The translations under genes and the position numbers were made by a program. The notes beneath the pieces were generated by a model. It did not search any database. It saw only the letters and a program-made list of their open reading frames with translations, and had not been told where the DNA came from. 64,000 bases of DNA from the NCBI RefSeq assembly GCF_029625435.1, contig NZ_CP121208.1, positions 1,116,001-1,180,000 of the forward strand. Reading direction: 5' to 3'. Shown in pieces: positions 8,960 to 17,418 of this stretch; within the stretch, counting starts at the first letter, position 1, and every line of letters begins with the position of its first letter. This DNA is from Arcanobacterium canis. GTDB lineage: Bacteria; Actinomycetota; Actinomycetes; Actinomycetales; Actinomycetaceae.

Positions 8960-8999
8960 ATCAGGGCGTGCCTAAGCCGAGGCTTAGACACGCCCTGAT
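8960..8999 (+). terminator. Strong hairpin between znuA and znuC (partial terminator or mRNA stabiliser)
   Basis: ATCAGGGCGTG-C-CTAAGCC pairs with GGCTTAG-A-CACGCCCTGAT, an 18-bp stem with one mismatch and a very small loop, followed by CTTTCT. It begins about 18 bp after the znuA stop and ends about 15 bp before znuC. Such hairpins commonly make the binding protein more abundant than the membrane parts of an ABC operon. Confidence 0.7.
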
Positions 9000-9014
9000 C
9001 TTTCTAGGAGAAGA

Positions 9015-9764
9015 ATGATGCACGTGATTGATGTTGCCAACCTTAATGTGAGGTTGGGAGCAACTCGGATCTTAAAAGACGTTTCTTTCGACGTCACTAC
9101 CGGTCAAACACTCGCCGTTCTTGGCGCAAATGGTTCTGGCAAGACAACCCTCATCAAGACCCTCGTCGGTATCCACCCCATAGAGTCAGGGAGCATCACC
9201 CTGTTTGGCACATCCATCCAGCAACGCTCACATATCGATTGGGGCCGGATTGGATACGCTCCTCAGCGCGTCACGACAACATCCGGAGTTCCATCGACTG
9301 CATTGGAGACTGTGATGAGCGGCATGACTTACGGCCGCCATCTTCTCCCCCAACGTGGAGCACGAGCAAAAGCTCTTGCCGCTCTTGAACAAGTAGGACT
9401 GGCGCACCGAGCAGGCGACTCAGTTCAAACTTTTTCCGGTGGGCAACAGCAACGCGTTCTTATCGCCCGGGCACTGGTGAAGAATCCTGACTTGATTGTT
9501 CTCGACGAGCCCTTCGCCGGAGTTGATTCCACTTCCCGCGAGAAAATTACTACGACGCTTGCCGACGCCCGCGGTCGCGGAGCAACGATTGTCCTGATCC
9601 TGCACGAGCTCTACGATCTTGAATCACTCATCGATTCGACTCTCGTTCTCGACGATGGACGCATCAGTTCCTTCACGATGTCTCCCGACTGCGAGCACCT
9701 CGACGAACATGCGAACGTTGCTCCCCACTTTCGTACCCCTCATATGGGAGGAACCGTCAAATGA
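9015..9764 (+). CDS. znuC: Metal ABC transporter ATP-binding protein
   Basis: Powers metal import. The 249 residues contain Walker A (GANGSGKTTLIK), the Q-loop (YAPQR), the ABC signature (FSGGQQQRVLIARAL), Walker B (LIVLDEPFAGVD) and the H-loop (LILHEL). AGGAG about 7 nt upstream supports the ATG at 9015; a second ATG at 9018 is equally placed. The stop overlaps the permease start by 4 bp (ATGA), so the two are translationally coupled. Confidence 0.95.
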   Translation: MMHVIDVANLNVRLGATRILKDVSFDVTTGQTLAVLGANGSGKTTLIKTLVGIHPIESGSITLFGTSIQQRSHIDWGRIGYAPQRVTTTSGVPSTALETVMSGMTYGRHLLPQRGARAKALAALEQVGLAHRAGDSVQTFSGGQQQRVLIARALVKNPDLIVLDEPFAGVDSTSREKITTTLADARGRGATIVLILHELYDLESLIDSTLVLDDGRISSFTMSPDCEHLDEHANVAPHFRTPHMGGTVK

Positions 9765-10687
9765 TTTACGAAATGCTCTCGTCGCCACTGATGCAACGCG
9801 CATTTATTGTCGCGATTCTCGTTGGACTGACTGCCCCTGTAATCGGCACATATTTGGTTCAACGTCGCCTCACCCTGCTGGGTGATGGGATCGGTCATAT
9901 CGCCCTGACCGGTGTTGCGCTCGGATGGCTCGCTGCTTCGGCAGCGAATGCTGCGAGTGTCGAGGCCTGGGCTATTCCTGGCGCTGTCGTAGCCTCTGTG
10001 CTCGGAGCGCTGGGAATCGAATGGATGAGATCTTCAGGACACACAGCCGGCGACGTTGCGCTCGCAATTCTTTTCTATGGAGGCATTGCCGGTGGCGTTC
10101 TCCTGATCGGAATCGCTGGCGGTACCACAGCAAATCTCAACGCCTATCTCTTTGGTTCAATTTCTACGGTTCGTGAGTCCGATGTCTATTGGACCTTTGC
10201 CCTCACCCTCTTCATTCTTGCCGTAGGGCTGGGCTTGCGTGGACCACTTTTTGTCCTCTGTCTCGACGAAGAACATGCTCGCGCTTCAGGACTCAATGTT
10301 CCGCTTCTGTCGGCATTAGTCTCAGTAACAGCCGCACTCACTGTTTCTGTGTCGATGCGCGTCGTCGGCGCTCTGATGGTGTCCGCCTTAATGATTGTGC
10401 CGGTAGCGATCGCTCAGCTGGTTGCCAAATCCTTCCGCGCCACCATGCATATTGCGATGGGAGTGGGAGTCGTGGTGGCACTTGCTGGTTTAACCACGAC
10501 TTACGTCAAACCCTGGAGCCCCGGAGCAACAATCGTCATTTACGCAATCATCCTCTACACCATCGTCGCGGCAATCCGCCCTCTTGCGTCGCGTCTTTTC
10601 ACGCGTAATATTGCTTTCAGTACATTCCCAGACCGAAAGAGAGAATATGGTTCAGCGAATGACTCGCCAACGCACGGCGATCACTGA
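9761..10687 (+). CDS. znuB: Metal ABC transporter permease
   Basis: Forms the membrane channel of the importer. The 308 residues are a run of hydrophobic helices typical of the ABC-3 (ZnuB/MntB) family. Conserved pieces include QRRLTLLGDGIGHIALTGVA near the N-terminus, LDEEHARASGLNV in the cytoplasmic coupling segment, and MRVVGALMVSALMIVPVA. The polar C-terminal tail overlaps the start of the Fur-type regulator gene by 41 bp, an unusually long overlap that probably couples their translation. Confidence 0.94.
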   Translation: MIYEMLSSPLMQRAFIVAILVGLTAPVIGTYLVQRRLTLLGDGIGHIALTGVALGWLAASAANAASVEAWAIPGAVVASVLGALGIEWMRSSGHTAGDVALAILFYGGIAGGVLLIGIAGGTTANLNAYLFGSISTVRESDVYWTFALTLFILAVGLGLRGPLFVLCLDEEHARASGLNVPLLSALVSVTAALTVSVSMRVVGALMVSALMIVPVAIAQLVAKSFRATMHIAMGVGVVVALAGLTTTYVKPWSPGATIVIYAIILYTIVAAIRPLASRLFTRNIAFSTFPDRKREYGSANDSPTHGDH

Positions 10688-11054
10688 CCTGATGAAAGGG
10701 ACGAACGCGTTCAAGTCCGCTCAGGAGATCCATGACATGCTTGCGGCAGAAGGTTCTGCGATCGGGCTTGCGACAGTCTATCGCAACCTCCAGACCATGG
10801 CTGAGGGCGGTCTCGTGGATGTGATTCGCCCAGGCGACTCTGAGACTGCATATTACCGTTACTGCGCTGATGATCATCACCACCACCTGGTCTGCCGCCG
10901 ATGTGGAACAACGGTTGAATTGAAGACCGATATGCTCGAATCATGGGCAGACAAGGTTGCCGCTGAACATGGTTTCAGCCAGACCAGCCACTCGCTCGAA
11001 GTCTGGGGATTGTGTGCGAAATGCTCCAAGGAGCTTGCACAGGCCCATGGTTGA
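10647..11054 (+). CDS. zur: Fur-family metal-responsive repressor, probably Zur
   Basis: 135-residue transcriptional repressor. The N-terminal winged helix contains TRQRTAITDLM and LATVYRNLQTMAEGGLVDVI. The dimerisation domain carries the metal-binding DDHHHHLVCRRCG block and a second CAKC pair for a structural zinc site. Being the last gene of a zinc-type ABC operon, it most likely senses zinc. The ATG at 10647 is chosen because family alignment begins near MTRQR and AGAGAG lies a few bases upstream; this start lies inside znuB. Confidence 0.9.
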   Translation: MVQRMTRQRTAITDLMKGTNAFKSAQEIHDMLAAEGSAIGLATVYRNLQTMAEGGLVDVIRPGDSETAYYRYCADDHHHHLVCRRCGTTVELKTDMLESWADKVAAEHGFSQTSHSLEVWGLCAKCSKELAQAHG

Positions 11055-11544
11055 TTGGCTGAAAAATTTTCTCGCGAACGGCCCGATTATCTGGGTTTTT
11101 CTTTTCTTGTTTTTTGGCGCGTCAGCTCGTGCTCACGCTACTTACTTACTGGGACGTTTTGCGCGTAGGCTGACAATCAGTGCTGATGAGGCACCCCATG
11201 GGTGGCGCGCAAATCTGTGGCGATTCTCCCACGCTCCTTCTGTTGAGCACGCGATGGATTTTCTCCGCCGACGCGGGTGGCCGGCAATTCCTCTTGGATT
11301 CTTAACAGTTGGTTTCCAAACAGCGATCATGTTTAGTGCCGGAGTTATCGGTATTACGTGGGGATTCTTTACACTTACGGTTATTCCAGGTGCCTTGATG
11401 TGGGCAACAATTTATTCAACGATTGGGTGGGCAGCTTGGCAGGCCGTAATTTTAGCAGTTGCCGCTAATCCGATTGTTCTTGTGGCGAGTGTGCTGGCTC
11501 TTGTATTGGTCAGTTACGCAATTTATCGCAAATGTCATAACTGA
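11047..11544 (+). CDS. Small DedA/VTT-like membrane protein
   Basis: 165 residues with about four hydrophobic helices. GASARAHATYLLGRFARR resembles the conserved ARANATYWIGR element of actinobacterial DedA (VTT-domain) proteins, which are linked to lipid flipping and membrane homeostasis. LRRRGWPAIPLGFLTVGFQT is consistent with the family. The ATG at 11047 overlaps the end of zur by 8 bp, so it belongs to the same operon. Its relation to metal uptake is unclear. Confidence 0.8.
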   Translation: MVDWLKNFLANGPIIWVFLFLFFGASARAHATYLLGRFARRLTISADEAPHGWRANLWRFSHAPSVEHAMDFLRRRGWPAIPLGFLTVGFQTAIMFSAGVIGITWGFFTLTVIPGALMWATIYSTIGWAAWQAVILAVAANPIVLVASVLALVLVSYAIYRKCHN

Positions 11545-11695
11545 AATCCTTACGATCTCTCTACCTATCTTCATGAAGAGAGACATGGCTGGCTAGCTTT
11601 AAGCAACCCCCTGTGCGCCATAAAAGTTCATCCACAACTTTGCGGTAATCGCGCGCTCTTCCATGGACTTTAAAGAAAACTGGGCTTATTAGCCA

Positions 11696-11738
11696 AAAAG
11701 GGTGCTCCTTGAAAGGCAATTTCAAGGAGCACCCTTTT
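11696..11738. terminator. Bidirectional Rho-independent terminator
   Basis: A perfect 19-bp stem, AAAAGGGTGCTCCTTGAAA (11696-11714) with its complement at 11720-11738, surrounds a 5-nt loop; the arms end in A/T runs. It serves the metal operon on the plus strand and the LPXTG gene on the minus strand. The rest of 11545-11769 holds nothing else that I recognise. Confidence 0.92.
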
Positions 11739-11769
11739 GTGTAGAAGGTTGTTTTACCTTCAGCTAGGT

Positions 11770-12969
11770 TTACGCAAGATCACCCTTGCGACGCAACCCA
11801 AGCGCAACCATACCAGCAACAGCAAGCACCAATGCGCTTAGTACTGAGATTCCGACAGAGGCACCTGTGAACGGCAGCTGAGCTTTCGGCTGCGGAGTGG
11901 CAAGCTTCGCCTGTGGCTTCGGATCAGCCTTCTTCGTCGGGTCACCACTCGGTACCGGCTTCGGATCAACTTCCTTCGTCGGCTCAACACTCGGAACCGG
12001 CTTCGGATCAACTTCCTTCGTCGGGTCAGCACTCGGTGCCGGCTTCGCCGGAACTTTCTTCACAAGATAGCGATAAGTGATGTTCTTACCATCTTCACTT
12101 GTCACAACCTCATAATCAACGTACTCGTAGCCTTGGCTATTGAGCTTGTCCAGTTCATTGTCAAGAACTTTCGTTACCTCAGAACCACTTGCTTTACCGT
12201 CCTCCATATTAAAGAGGAAAGCAACAGATTTTCCAGACTCATCAACTTCCTTGATTTGCCCGAAATACACCGGAGCGGTTACTTCTGGCTTCGGGTCAGC
12301 ACTCGGTGCCGGCTTCGGATCAACTTCCTTCGTCGGCTCAGCACTCGGTGCCGGCTTCGCCGGAACTTCTTTCACAAGGTAGCGATAAGTGACGTTCTTG
12401 GTATCTGAGTTCTCGATGGTTTCAAGCTTGACGAAAGCGTACCCCGTCAATTTCTCAAGTTGCTCATCAAGAACTTTCGTTACCTCAGAAGCGCGATACT
12501 TTCCCTCGGTCATTGGGGTCAAGAAAGAAAGAGAGTTTCCAGATTCATCAACTTCCTTGATTTGCCCGAAGTAAAGCGGGGTTCTCACCTTCACGTTGAC
12601 CTGCTTGATTGATTTGTCGGCGTATGTAACCTGCACAGGGAATGTGTAGTGACCCGGCTTTTCAATGGTAAATGGGAACCTCTTTAAATAAGAGTTCACC
12701 ATTGCTTTTACCACAGGTGACTTCCCAGTCGCAGTAGTTGAAACTGCATCAACAACTTCTTGGCGTTGCACAGTGTCACCAACGCGCTTGACAACGTCTT
12801 TCACCGTGACAGAATACTGATCTTTCAAAGCTTGCGGTTTTGGATCTGCACCGTATGCAAAAGTCTGCGCAAACACCAGCGCAATCACAAACCCCATTGT
12901 TGCAAATAGAGCAAAAAGTTTGATTTTTCGGCTGTCAGTTGTCGAGACTTCCGCAGAAAATGCTCGCAT
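11770..12969 (-). CDS. LPXTG cell-wall-anchored surface protein with repeated modules
   Basis: 399 residues, exported and covalently linked to peptidoglycan by sortase. The layout is: signal peptide with a hydrophobic core at about residues 17-40; a Rib-like beta domain at about 50-130 (GHYTFPVQVTYADKSIKQV); two homologous modules of about 70 residues at 132-200 and 234-303, each starting YFGQIKEVDESG and ending ITYRYLVK or VTYRYLVK; Pro/Lys-rich linkers at 201-231 and 306-364 built on DPTKEVDPKPVPS units; sorting signal LPFTG at 365-369; membrane helix; and tail RRKGDLA. A GGGAGGGGGAG ribosome site precedes the ATG. An adhesion or scaffold role is inferred only. No sortase gene is in the window. 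Confidence 0.92.
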   Translation of the reverse strand: MRAFSAEVSTTDSRKIKLFALFATMGFVIALVFAQTFAYGADPKPQALKDQYSVTVKDVVKRVGDTVQRQEVVDAVSTTATGKSPVVKAMVNSYLKRFPFTIEKPGHYTFPVQVTYADKSIKQVNVKVRTPLYFGQIKEVDESGNSLSFLTPMTEGKYRASEVTKVLDEQLEKLTGYAFVKLETIENSDTKNVTYRYLVKEVPAKPAPSAEPTKEVDPKPAPSADPKPEVTAPVYFGQIKEVDESGKSVAFLFNMEDGKASGSEVTKVLDNELDKLNSQGYEYVDYEVVTSEDGKNITYRYLVKKVPAKPAPSADPTKEVDPKPVPSVEPTKEVDPKPVPSGDPTKKADPKPQAKLATPQPKAQLPFTGASVGISVLSALVLAVAGMVALGLRRKGDLA

Positions 12970-12988
12970 CTAACTCCCCCTCCCTTCA

Positions 12989-13007
12989 ATTTACGCCAGG
13001 CGTAAAT
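12989..13007. promoter_or_regulatory. 19-bp perfect palindrome upstream of the LPXTG gene
   Basis: ATTTACGCC-A-GGCGTAAAT is a 9-1-9 perfect palindrome about 20 bp upstream of the LPXTG start codon, in an AT-rich 289-bp gap. Size and symmetry suit a TetR- or MarR-type operator. No cognate regulator is adjacent, so the factor is unknown. The rest of the gap (13008-13223) shows no gene that I can support. Confidence 0.5.
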
Positions 13008-13223
13008 ATTTGTATGAATGGACACGATTCTCATTCAAACGTGTTCAATTGAAATCCAAACAACACCGTACTACAAACAATTCCTCAGATAAAACCCAGC
13101 TCTTTCCCATCTCAATGCCTGAGACTTTTCCTTCACCTTGTTCTCTCTACTTTCCGCAGTGCCTTATCAAAACACAACATATCGGCAAAACAAAAGATAA
13201 CTTTCTCCCAGATAAACACGCAT

Positions 13224-13258
13224 TTGTCACTTGCAGGTAAAAACGCAAGAATGAGCAC
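13224..13258 (+). promoter_or_regulatory. Promoter of the S4 gene, apparently leaderless
   Basis: TTGTCA (13224-13229), a 17-bp spacer and AAGAAT (13247-13252) form a good housekeeping promoter. Only six bases (GAGCAC) separate the -10 from the ATG at 13259, and no Shine-Dalgarno is present. Transcription should therefore begin at or next to the start codon. Confidence 0.7.
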
Positions 13259-13492
13259 ATGGAAACTTTCCCGGTAAAGCTCCCGATTGAGCTAGGTCAA
13301 TTCATTAAACTTGCAGGACTCACCGAAACAGGTGGTCAGGCTGCCGAAGCTATTTCTTCCGGAGCCTTTAGCGTGAACGGTAACGTCGAAACGCGACGCC
13401 GCCACAAACTTGCCGAAGGCGACGTCGTCTCCGCCACAACATTGGACGGCGAAGTTGTGGCTCTTCGCGTGGGATCACGTGAGAGAGCATGA
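13259..13492 (+). CDS. Small S4-domain RNA-binding protein
   Basis: 77 residues, essentially one S4 RNA-binding fold. PVKLPIELGQFIKLAGL, GGQAAEAISSGAFSVNG and ETRRRHKLAEGDVV match the YaaA/YbcJ-like S4 family, which is thought to bind structured RNA. It is free-standing between two terminators and has its own leaderless-type promoter. Its RNA target cannot be predicted. Confidence 0.88.
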   Translation: METFPVKLPIELGQFIKLAGLTETGGQAAEAISSGAFSVNGNVETRRRHKLAEGDVVSATTLDGEVVALRVGSRERA

Positions 13493-13500
13493 GAGTGTTG

Positions 13501-13535
13501 AAAAGATGGGCACGGATTCCCCGTGCCCATCTTTT
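13501..13535. terminator. Bidirectional terminator between the S4 gene and dnaE
   Basis: AAAAGATGGGCACGG (13501-13515) pairs perfectly with CCGTGCCCATCTTTT (13521-13535) around a 5-nt loop. Arms ending in A/T runs make it usable by both convergent genes. It marks the end of the long dcw/dnaE transcription block. Confidence 0.93.
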
Positions 13536-13541
13536 CATTCA

Positions 13542-16500
13542 TTAGCCTCGCATAATCGAGCCACGTCCGAGAAGGACTTGTAAATCCGCATACAACGATG
13601 GATCTGGACTGACATCGAATGCGGAACCGAGCTGAATAATCGTTGTGCGATCAATTCTGCGCACTTGCACACGAACAGGAGCGTTGCCCGGATAGCGCTT
13701 GAGCACACTTGCCAAACGATCAACGAGCTCTGCTGTGAGCATCGATTCAGCAATCTTGAGTTCGATTGGCGCATTCGCGTCCAAATCCCCAGGGGCTGGC
13801 AGCCGCATCTCACGTGCATTAAGCTGCAGCGCACTGTCTCGTACCGATGTACGGGCCGTCAGCTGAACAACCTGGTCTACACGAAGCATCGAAGAGACTT
13901 GCTGATAGGTTGCGGGGAAGAAATTGACTTCAATCGAACCTGTGAGGTCTTCAATGGTGGCAGTTGCCCACGTCTTCCCATTTTTCTTCGAGATCCGCGT
14001 TTGGACGCCCGTGATCAGGCCAGCAATCGTCACCTGCTCGCCGTCGGCGATGCCTTCATCCGAGACTAAGCCCACCACCGTGTGATCCGCTGACCGGTTC
14101 AAATAGGCTTCCATCCCCGACAAGGGATGATCGGAAACGTATAGCCCCAACATTTCCTTCTCGAAGTTGAGTTTTTCCTTCTTCGGCCATTCCGGCAAAT
14201 TCGGAACCTCGACGGTGAATCCGCCTCCAATCTGCGAGGCCTGAGTACCACCAAGATCAGCAAAAAGATCGAACTGTCCTGCCGCTTCGTTCTTCTTGAC
14301 ACTCGAAACAGTATCCACAGCTTCGTCGATAATCGTCAACAGCGGGCGACGATTAATTCCAAGAGAATCGAACGCGCCAGCTTTGACCAGACACTCAAGT
14401 GCTTTCTTATTGCAGGCTCCCTGAGGAATTTTGTCGAGGAAATCCTGAAACGATGTGTAGGGTCCTTTTTCCTCACGCGCACTAATAATGCCTTCAACTA
14501 CCTGAGTCCCAACGCTGCGGACCGACCCCAGCCCCACGCGAATTTCTTCACCAACAGCCGAGTAGTCCCCCATAGACTCGTTGACATCGGGGACGTTCAC
14601 CTTGATCCCCATACGACGGCATTCAGACAGGTAAGTAGCGACTTTCGCTTTGTTCGAGGCATTCGATGTCAACAACGCCGCCATGAATTCCACTGGGTAG
14701 TGCGCCTTGAGATACGAGGTTTGGTATGACACCAAACCGTAAGCTTCCGAATGCGACTTGTTAAACGCGTAGGACGAGAATGGCACAAGGATCTCCCACA
14801 GAGTGTCGATACACTCCTTGGAATATCCGTTGTCTAGCATTCCTTGGGAGAAACTAGCAAACTGTTGTTGAAGAACTTCGGCCTTCTTCTTTCCCATGGC
14901 CTTGCGCAGAACGTCTGCTTGTCCAAGAGAAAAGCCAGCAACCTTCTGCGCAATTCGCATCACCTGCTCTTGGAAGACGATCAAACCGTGAGTAGGCCCG
15001 AGAATCTCTTCAAGAGGCTCAGCGAGTTCTGGGTGAATCGGCGTCTTTTCTTGAAGCCCATTCTTACGAAGTGCGTAGTTTGTATGAGAATTCGCTCCCA
15101 TTGGCCCTGGACGATATAGCGCTGACACAGCGGAAATATCGTCGAAGGTATCGATTTTCATCTGTTTGAGAAGAGTACGCATTCCGCCACCATCGAGCTG
15201 GAAGATGCCGAGAGTCTCGGCACGCGCAAGCATCTCAAAGGTTGTTTTGTCATCAAGCGCAATGGCGTCAATATCGGGCGGTTCTTTACCGTTATTGCGA
15301 ATATTCTCCAGCGCTTTGTTGATCACCGTGAGGTTGGACAAGCCCAGGAAGTCCATCTTGACCAGACCAAGTTCCTCACATTGCGGATATTCAAACTGGG
15401 TCAGCACTGCATCATCTGCTGCACGCTTCATCATCGGGATCACGTCAGACAACGGAGCGGACGACATGATCACGGCGCAAGCGTGTACACCTGTCTGTCG
15501 GACAAGACCTTCCAAGCCCTTTGCCAGTTCGAACACCTTTTGTGCATCTGGATCGTTGTCAACAGTCTCGCGGAATTCAACCGCTTCGGCGTAACGTGGG
15601 TGCTTGGGATCATAAATCGAATTCACCGGAATATCTTTACCCATCACGCCGGGAGGCATCGCCTTTGTTAAACGATCACCCATTTCGTAGGGGTACCCCA
15701 GAACGCGCGACGAATCCTTCAGCGATTGCTTGGCCTTGATCGTTCCAAAGGTCACTACCTGAGAAACCTTGTCTTTACCGTATTTTTCTTCGACATACTT
15801 GATGACTTCTTCGCGACGCTGATCGTCGAAGTCCACGTCAATATCGGGCATTGAAATGCGCTCAGGGTTCAAGAATCTCTCGAAGAGCAGATCGTGTTTA
15901 ATCGGATCAAGCTGAGTAATTCCCAGAACATAGGCCACCATTGAGCCTGCACCTGATCCACGTCCTGGCCCTACGCGGATACCGTGTTCGCGTGCCCAGC
16001 GAATGTAATCTGACACCACCAGGAAGTAACCAGGGTAACGCATCTGCAGAATGACTTGTGATTCGTAATCGACACGAGCACGAACATCGTCGGGAATATG
16101 TTCCCCATAGCGCCAGTGCAAGCCTTTCTCGACTTCCTTCACAAACCACGTAAACTCGTCTTCCCCCTCTGGCACAGGGAATGCCGGCATGTAGTTGGCG
16201 CCGTCGTCGGTGGTACGGAAAGAAACGTTACAACGCTCAGCAATCCACAAGGTGTTATCGATCGCGCCAGGAATTTCGCCAAAGAGTTTGCTCATTTCAG
16301 CGGTCGATCGCAGATAGTATCCTGAACCGTCGAATTTGAATCGGTCGGGATCCATCAGTGTTGATCCGGAGTTAATACACAACATCGCGTCCTGAATGCG
16401 TGCATCTTCCTGGCGCACGTAGTGCGAATCGTTTGTGGCAATGATCGGAGCTCCGATCGAATGCGCCAATTCGAGAAGATCTTTTTGAACGCGGCGCTCA

Positions 16501-17090
16501 ATCTCGATGCCGTGATCCATAATCTCGACAAAAAAGTTGTCTTTGCCAAAGATATCTTGGAATTCGCCGGCAGCTTTGTACGCTTCTTCCTTCTGGCCCA
16601 GACGCAAGCGTGTCTGAATCTCCCCCGAAGGGCAACCCGCCGTGCCGATAATTCCGTCATGGTAGCGTTCAAGAAGATCACGATCCATACGCGGCCATTT
16701 GCCCATCAAACCTTCGGTAGCGGCAAGCGAGTTGAGCCGGAAGAGATTGTGGAGGCCAGTATTGTTTTCCGCCAGAAGTGTCATGTGTGTATAGGCGCCA
16801 CGGGCAGAGACGTCGTCGGCTCGTTGCGCCTCGGTGCCCCACTGCACGCGTGTCTTATCAAAACGTGATGTCCCCGGAGTCATGTACGCTTCGACGCCAA
16901 TAATTGGTTTAATTCCTGCGTCCGTTGCTGTCTTGTAGAACTCATACGCGCCGAACATATAGCCGTGATCGGTGATGGCAACTGCGCTTTGACCCTGCGC
17001 TTTGACCTCGGCAACAAGTTTCTTAATTTTTGCAGCGCCGTCAAGCAACGAGTAATCGGTGTGGACGTGAAGATGAGCGAAATCGGCCAT
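13542..17090 (-). CDS. dnaE: DNA polymerase III alpha subunit
   Basis: Replicative polymerase, 1182 residues, full length for actinobacterial DnaE1. It starts with a PHP domain (FAHLHVHTDYSLLDGA; AVAITDHGYMFG). The C-family palm follows (GPGRGSGAGSMVAYVLGI; catalytic aspartates in MPDIDVDFDDQRR), then fingers (VRQTGVHACAVIM; FQLDGGGMRTLLKQM), tandem helix-hairpin-helix elements and a C-terminal OB fold (EQVTIAGLITGVQTRISKKN). The PHP histidines HVH and DH are retained, consistent with PHP-type proofreading in this group. It closes the wag31-lspA-rluD-dnaE series also seen in mycobacteria. Confidence 0.98.
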   Translation of the reverse strand: MADFAHLHVHTDYSLLDGAAKIKKLVAEVKAQGQSAVAITDHGYMFGAYEFYKTATDAGIKPIIGVEAYMTPGTSRFDKTRVQWGTEAQRADDVSARGAYTHMTLLAENNTGLHNLFRLNSLAATEGLMGKWPRMDRDLLERYHDGIIGTAGCPSGEIQTRLRLGQKEEAYKAAGEFQDIFGKDNFFVEIMDHGIEIERRVQKDLLELAHSIGAPIIATNDSHYVRQEDARIQDAMLCINSGSTLMDPDRFKFDGSGYYLRSTAEMSKLFGEIPGAIDNTLWIAERCNVSFRTTDDGANYMPAFPVPEGEDEFTWFVKEVEKGLHWRYGEHIPDDVRARVDYESQVILQMRYPGYFLVVSDYIRWAREHGIRVGPGRGSGAGSMVAYVLGITQLDPIKHDLLFERFLNPERISMPDIDVDFDDQRREEVIKYVEEKYGKDKVSQVVTFGTIKAKQSLKDSSRVLGYPYEMGDRLTKAMPPGVMGKDIPVNSIYDPKHPRYAEAVEFRETVDNDPDAQKVFELAKGLEGLVRQTGVHACAVIMSSAPLSDVIPMMKRAADDAVLTQFEYPQCEELGLVKMDFLGLSNLTVINKALENIRNNGKEPPDIDAIALDDKTTFEMLARAETLGIFQLDGGGMRTLLKQMKIDTFDDISAVSALYRPGPMGANSHTNYALRKNGLQEKTPIHPELAEPLEEILGPTHGLIVFQEQVMRIAQKVAGFSLGQADVLRKAMGKKKAEVLQQQFASFSQGMLDNGYSKECIDTLWEILVPFSSYAFNKSHSEAYGLVSYQTSYLKAHYPVEFMAALLTSNASNKAKVATYLSECRRMGIKVNVPDVNESMGDYSAVGEEIRVGLGSVRSVGTQVVEGIISAREEKGPYTSFQDFLDKIPQGACNKKALECLVKAGAFDSLGINRRPLLTIIDEAVDTVSSVKKNEAAGQFDLFADLGGTQASQIGGGFTVEVPNLPEWPKKEKLNFEKEMLGLYVSDHPLSGMEAYLNRSADHTVVGLVSDEGIADGEQVTIAGLITGVQTRISKKNGKTWATATIEDLTGSIEVNFFPATYQQVSSMLRVDQVVQLTARTSVRDSALQLNAREMRLPAPGDLDANAPIELKIAESMLTAELVDRLASVLKRYPGNAPVRVQVRRIDRTTIIQLGSAFDVSPDPSLYADLQVLLGRGSIMRG

Positions 17091-17160
17091 GATGATAGCT
17101 TACTTTTTCTACTCAGGTTCGTCTGCGAGGAACGCCACGCCAATGTGCTGATGGCGGGTT

Positions 17161-17418
17161 TCAGCGTGAGATTTCCACACTCAGTTTCATCTCTTGGTGA
17201 GGAATTCCCGCATCGCAATATGAGCGCCCATCAACAACCTCATATCCGAGTTCGGCGCCATCTTCAACGGCCAGAACGTGGAGTGTGCTCGGATCCAGGT
17301 CGAGATCGTCGATCTCTTCTTCAATCGGAACTTGTTGCTCATCAACGAACACGTCGTGGCGAATCACTCAGGTGCGACGCAGGCCAACAATGTCGTCTTT
17401 CACACGCTCAATCTTCAT
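17161..17418 (-). pseudogene. Decayed GNAT acetyltransferase (ElaA-like)
   Basis: An ATG at 17418, overlapping the rluD stop in ATGA fashion, begins [16 protein letters not shown] and is then cut by an in-frame TGA at codon 17. The same frame continues VIRHDVFVDEQQVP and ends CDAGIPHQEMKLSV, matching the first and last parts of ElaA-type N-acetyltransferases. The middle acetyl-CoA-binding region (the R/QxxGxG/A segment, about 70 residues) is missing between HVLAVEDGAELG and YEVVDGRSY. A shifted frame downstream (HAETRHQHIGVAFLADEPE) may be a further remnant. A GTG at 17367 could restart translation, but the product could hardly be an enzyme. Confidence 0.8.

Noticed and set aside
11545-11690. 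A tRNA or small RNA gene between the DedA-like gene and the terminator
   Set aside because: No cloverleaf or promoter could be drawn; the segment looks like plain 3' untranslated sequence.
13010-13240. A 76-codon open frame on the plus strand in the LPXTG-S4 gap
   Set aside because: It has no ribosome-binding site, biased composition (Ser/Thr/Lys/Pro-rich from AT-rich DNA) and no recognisable motif, and it overlaps the S4 promoter.
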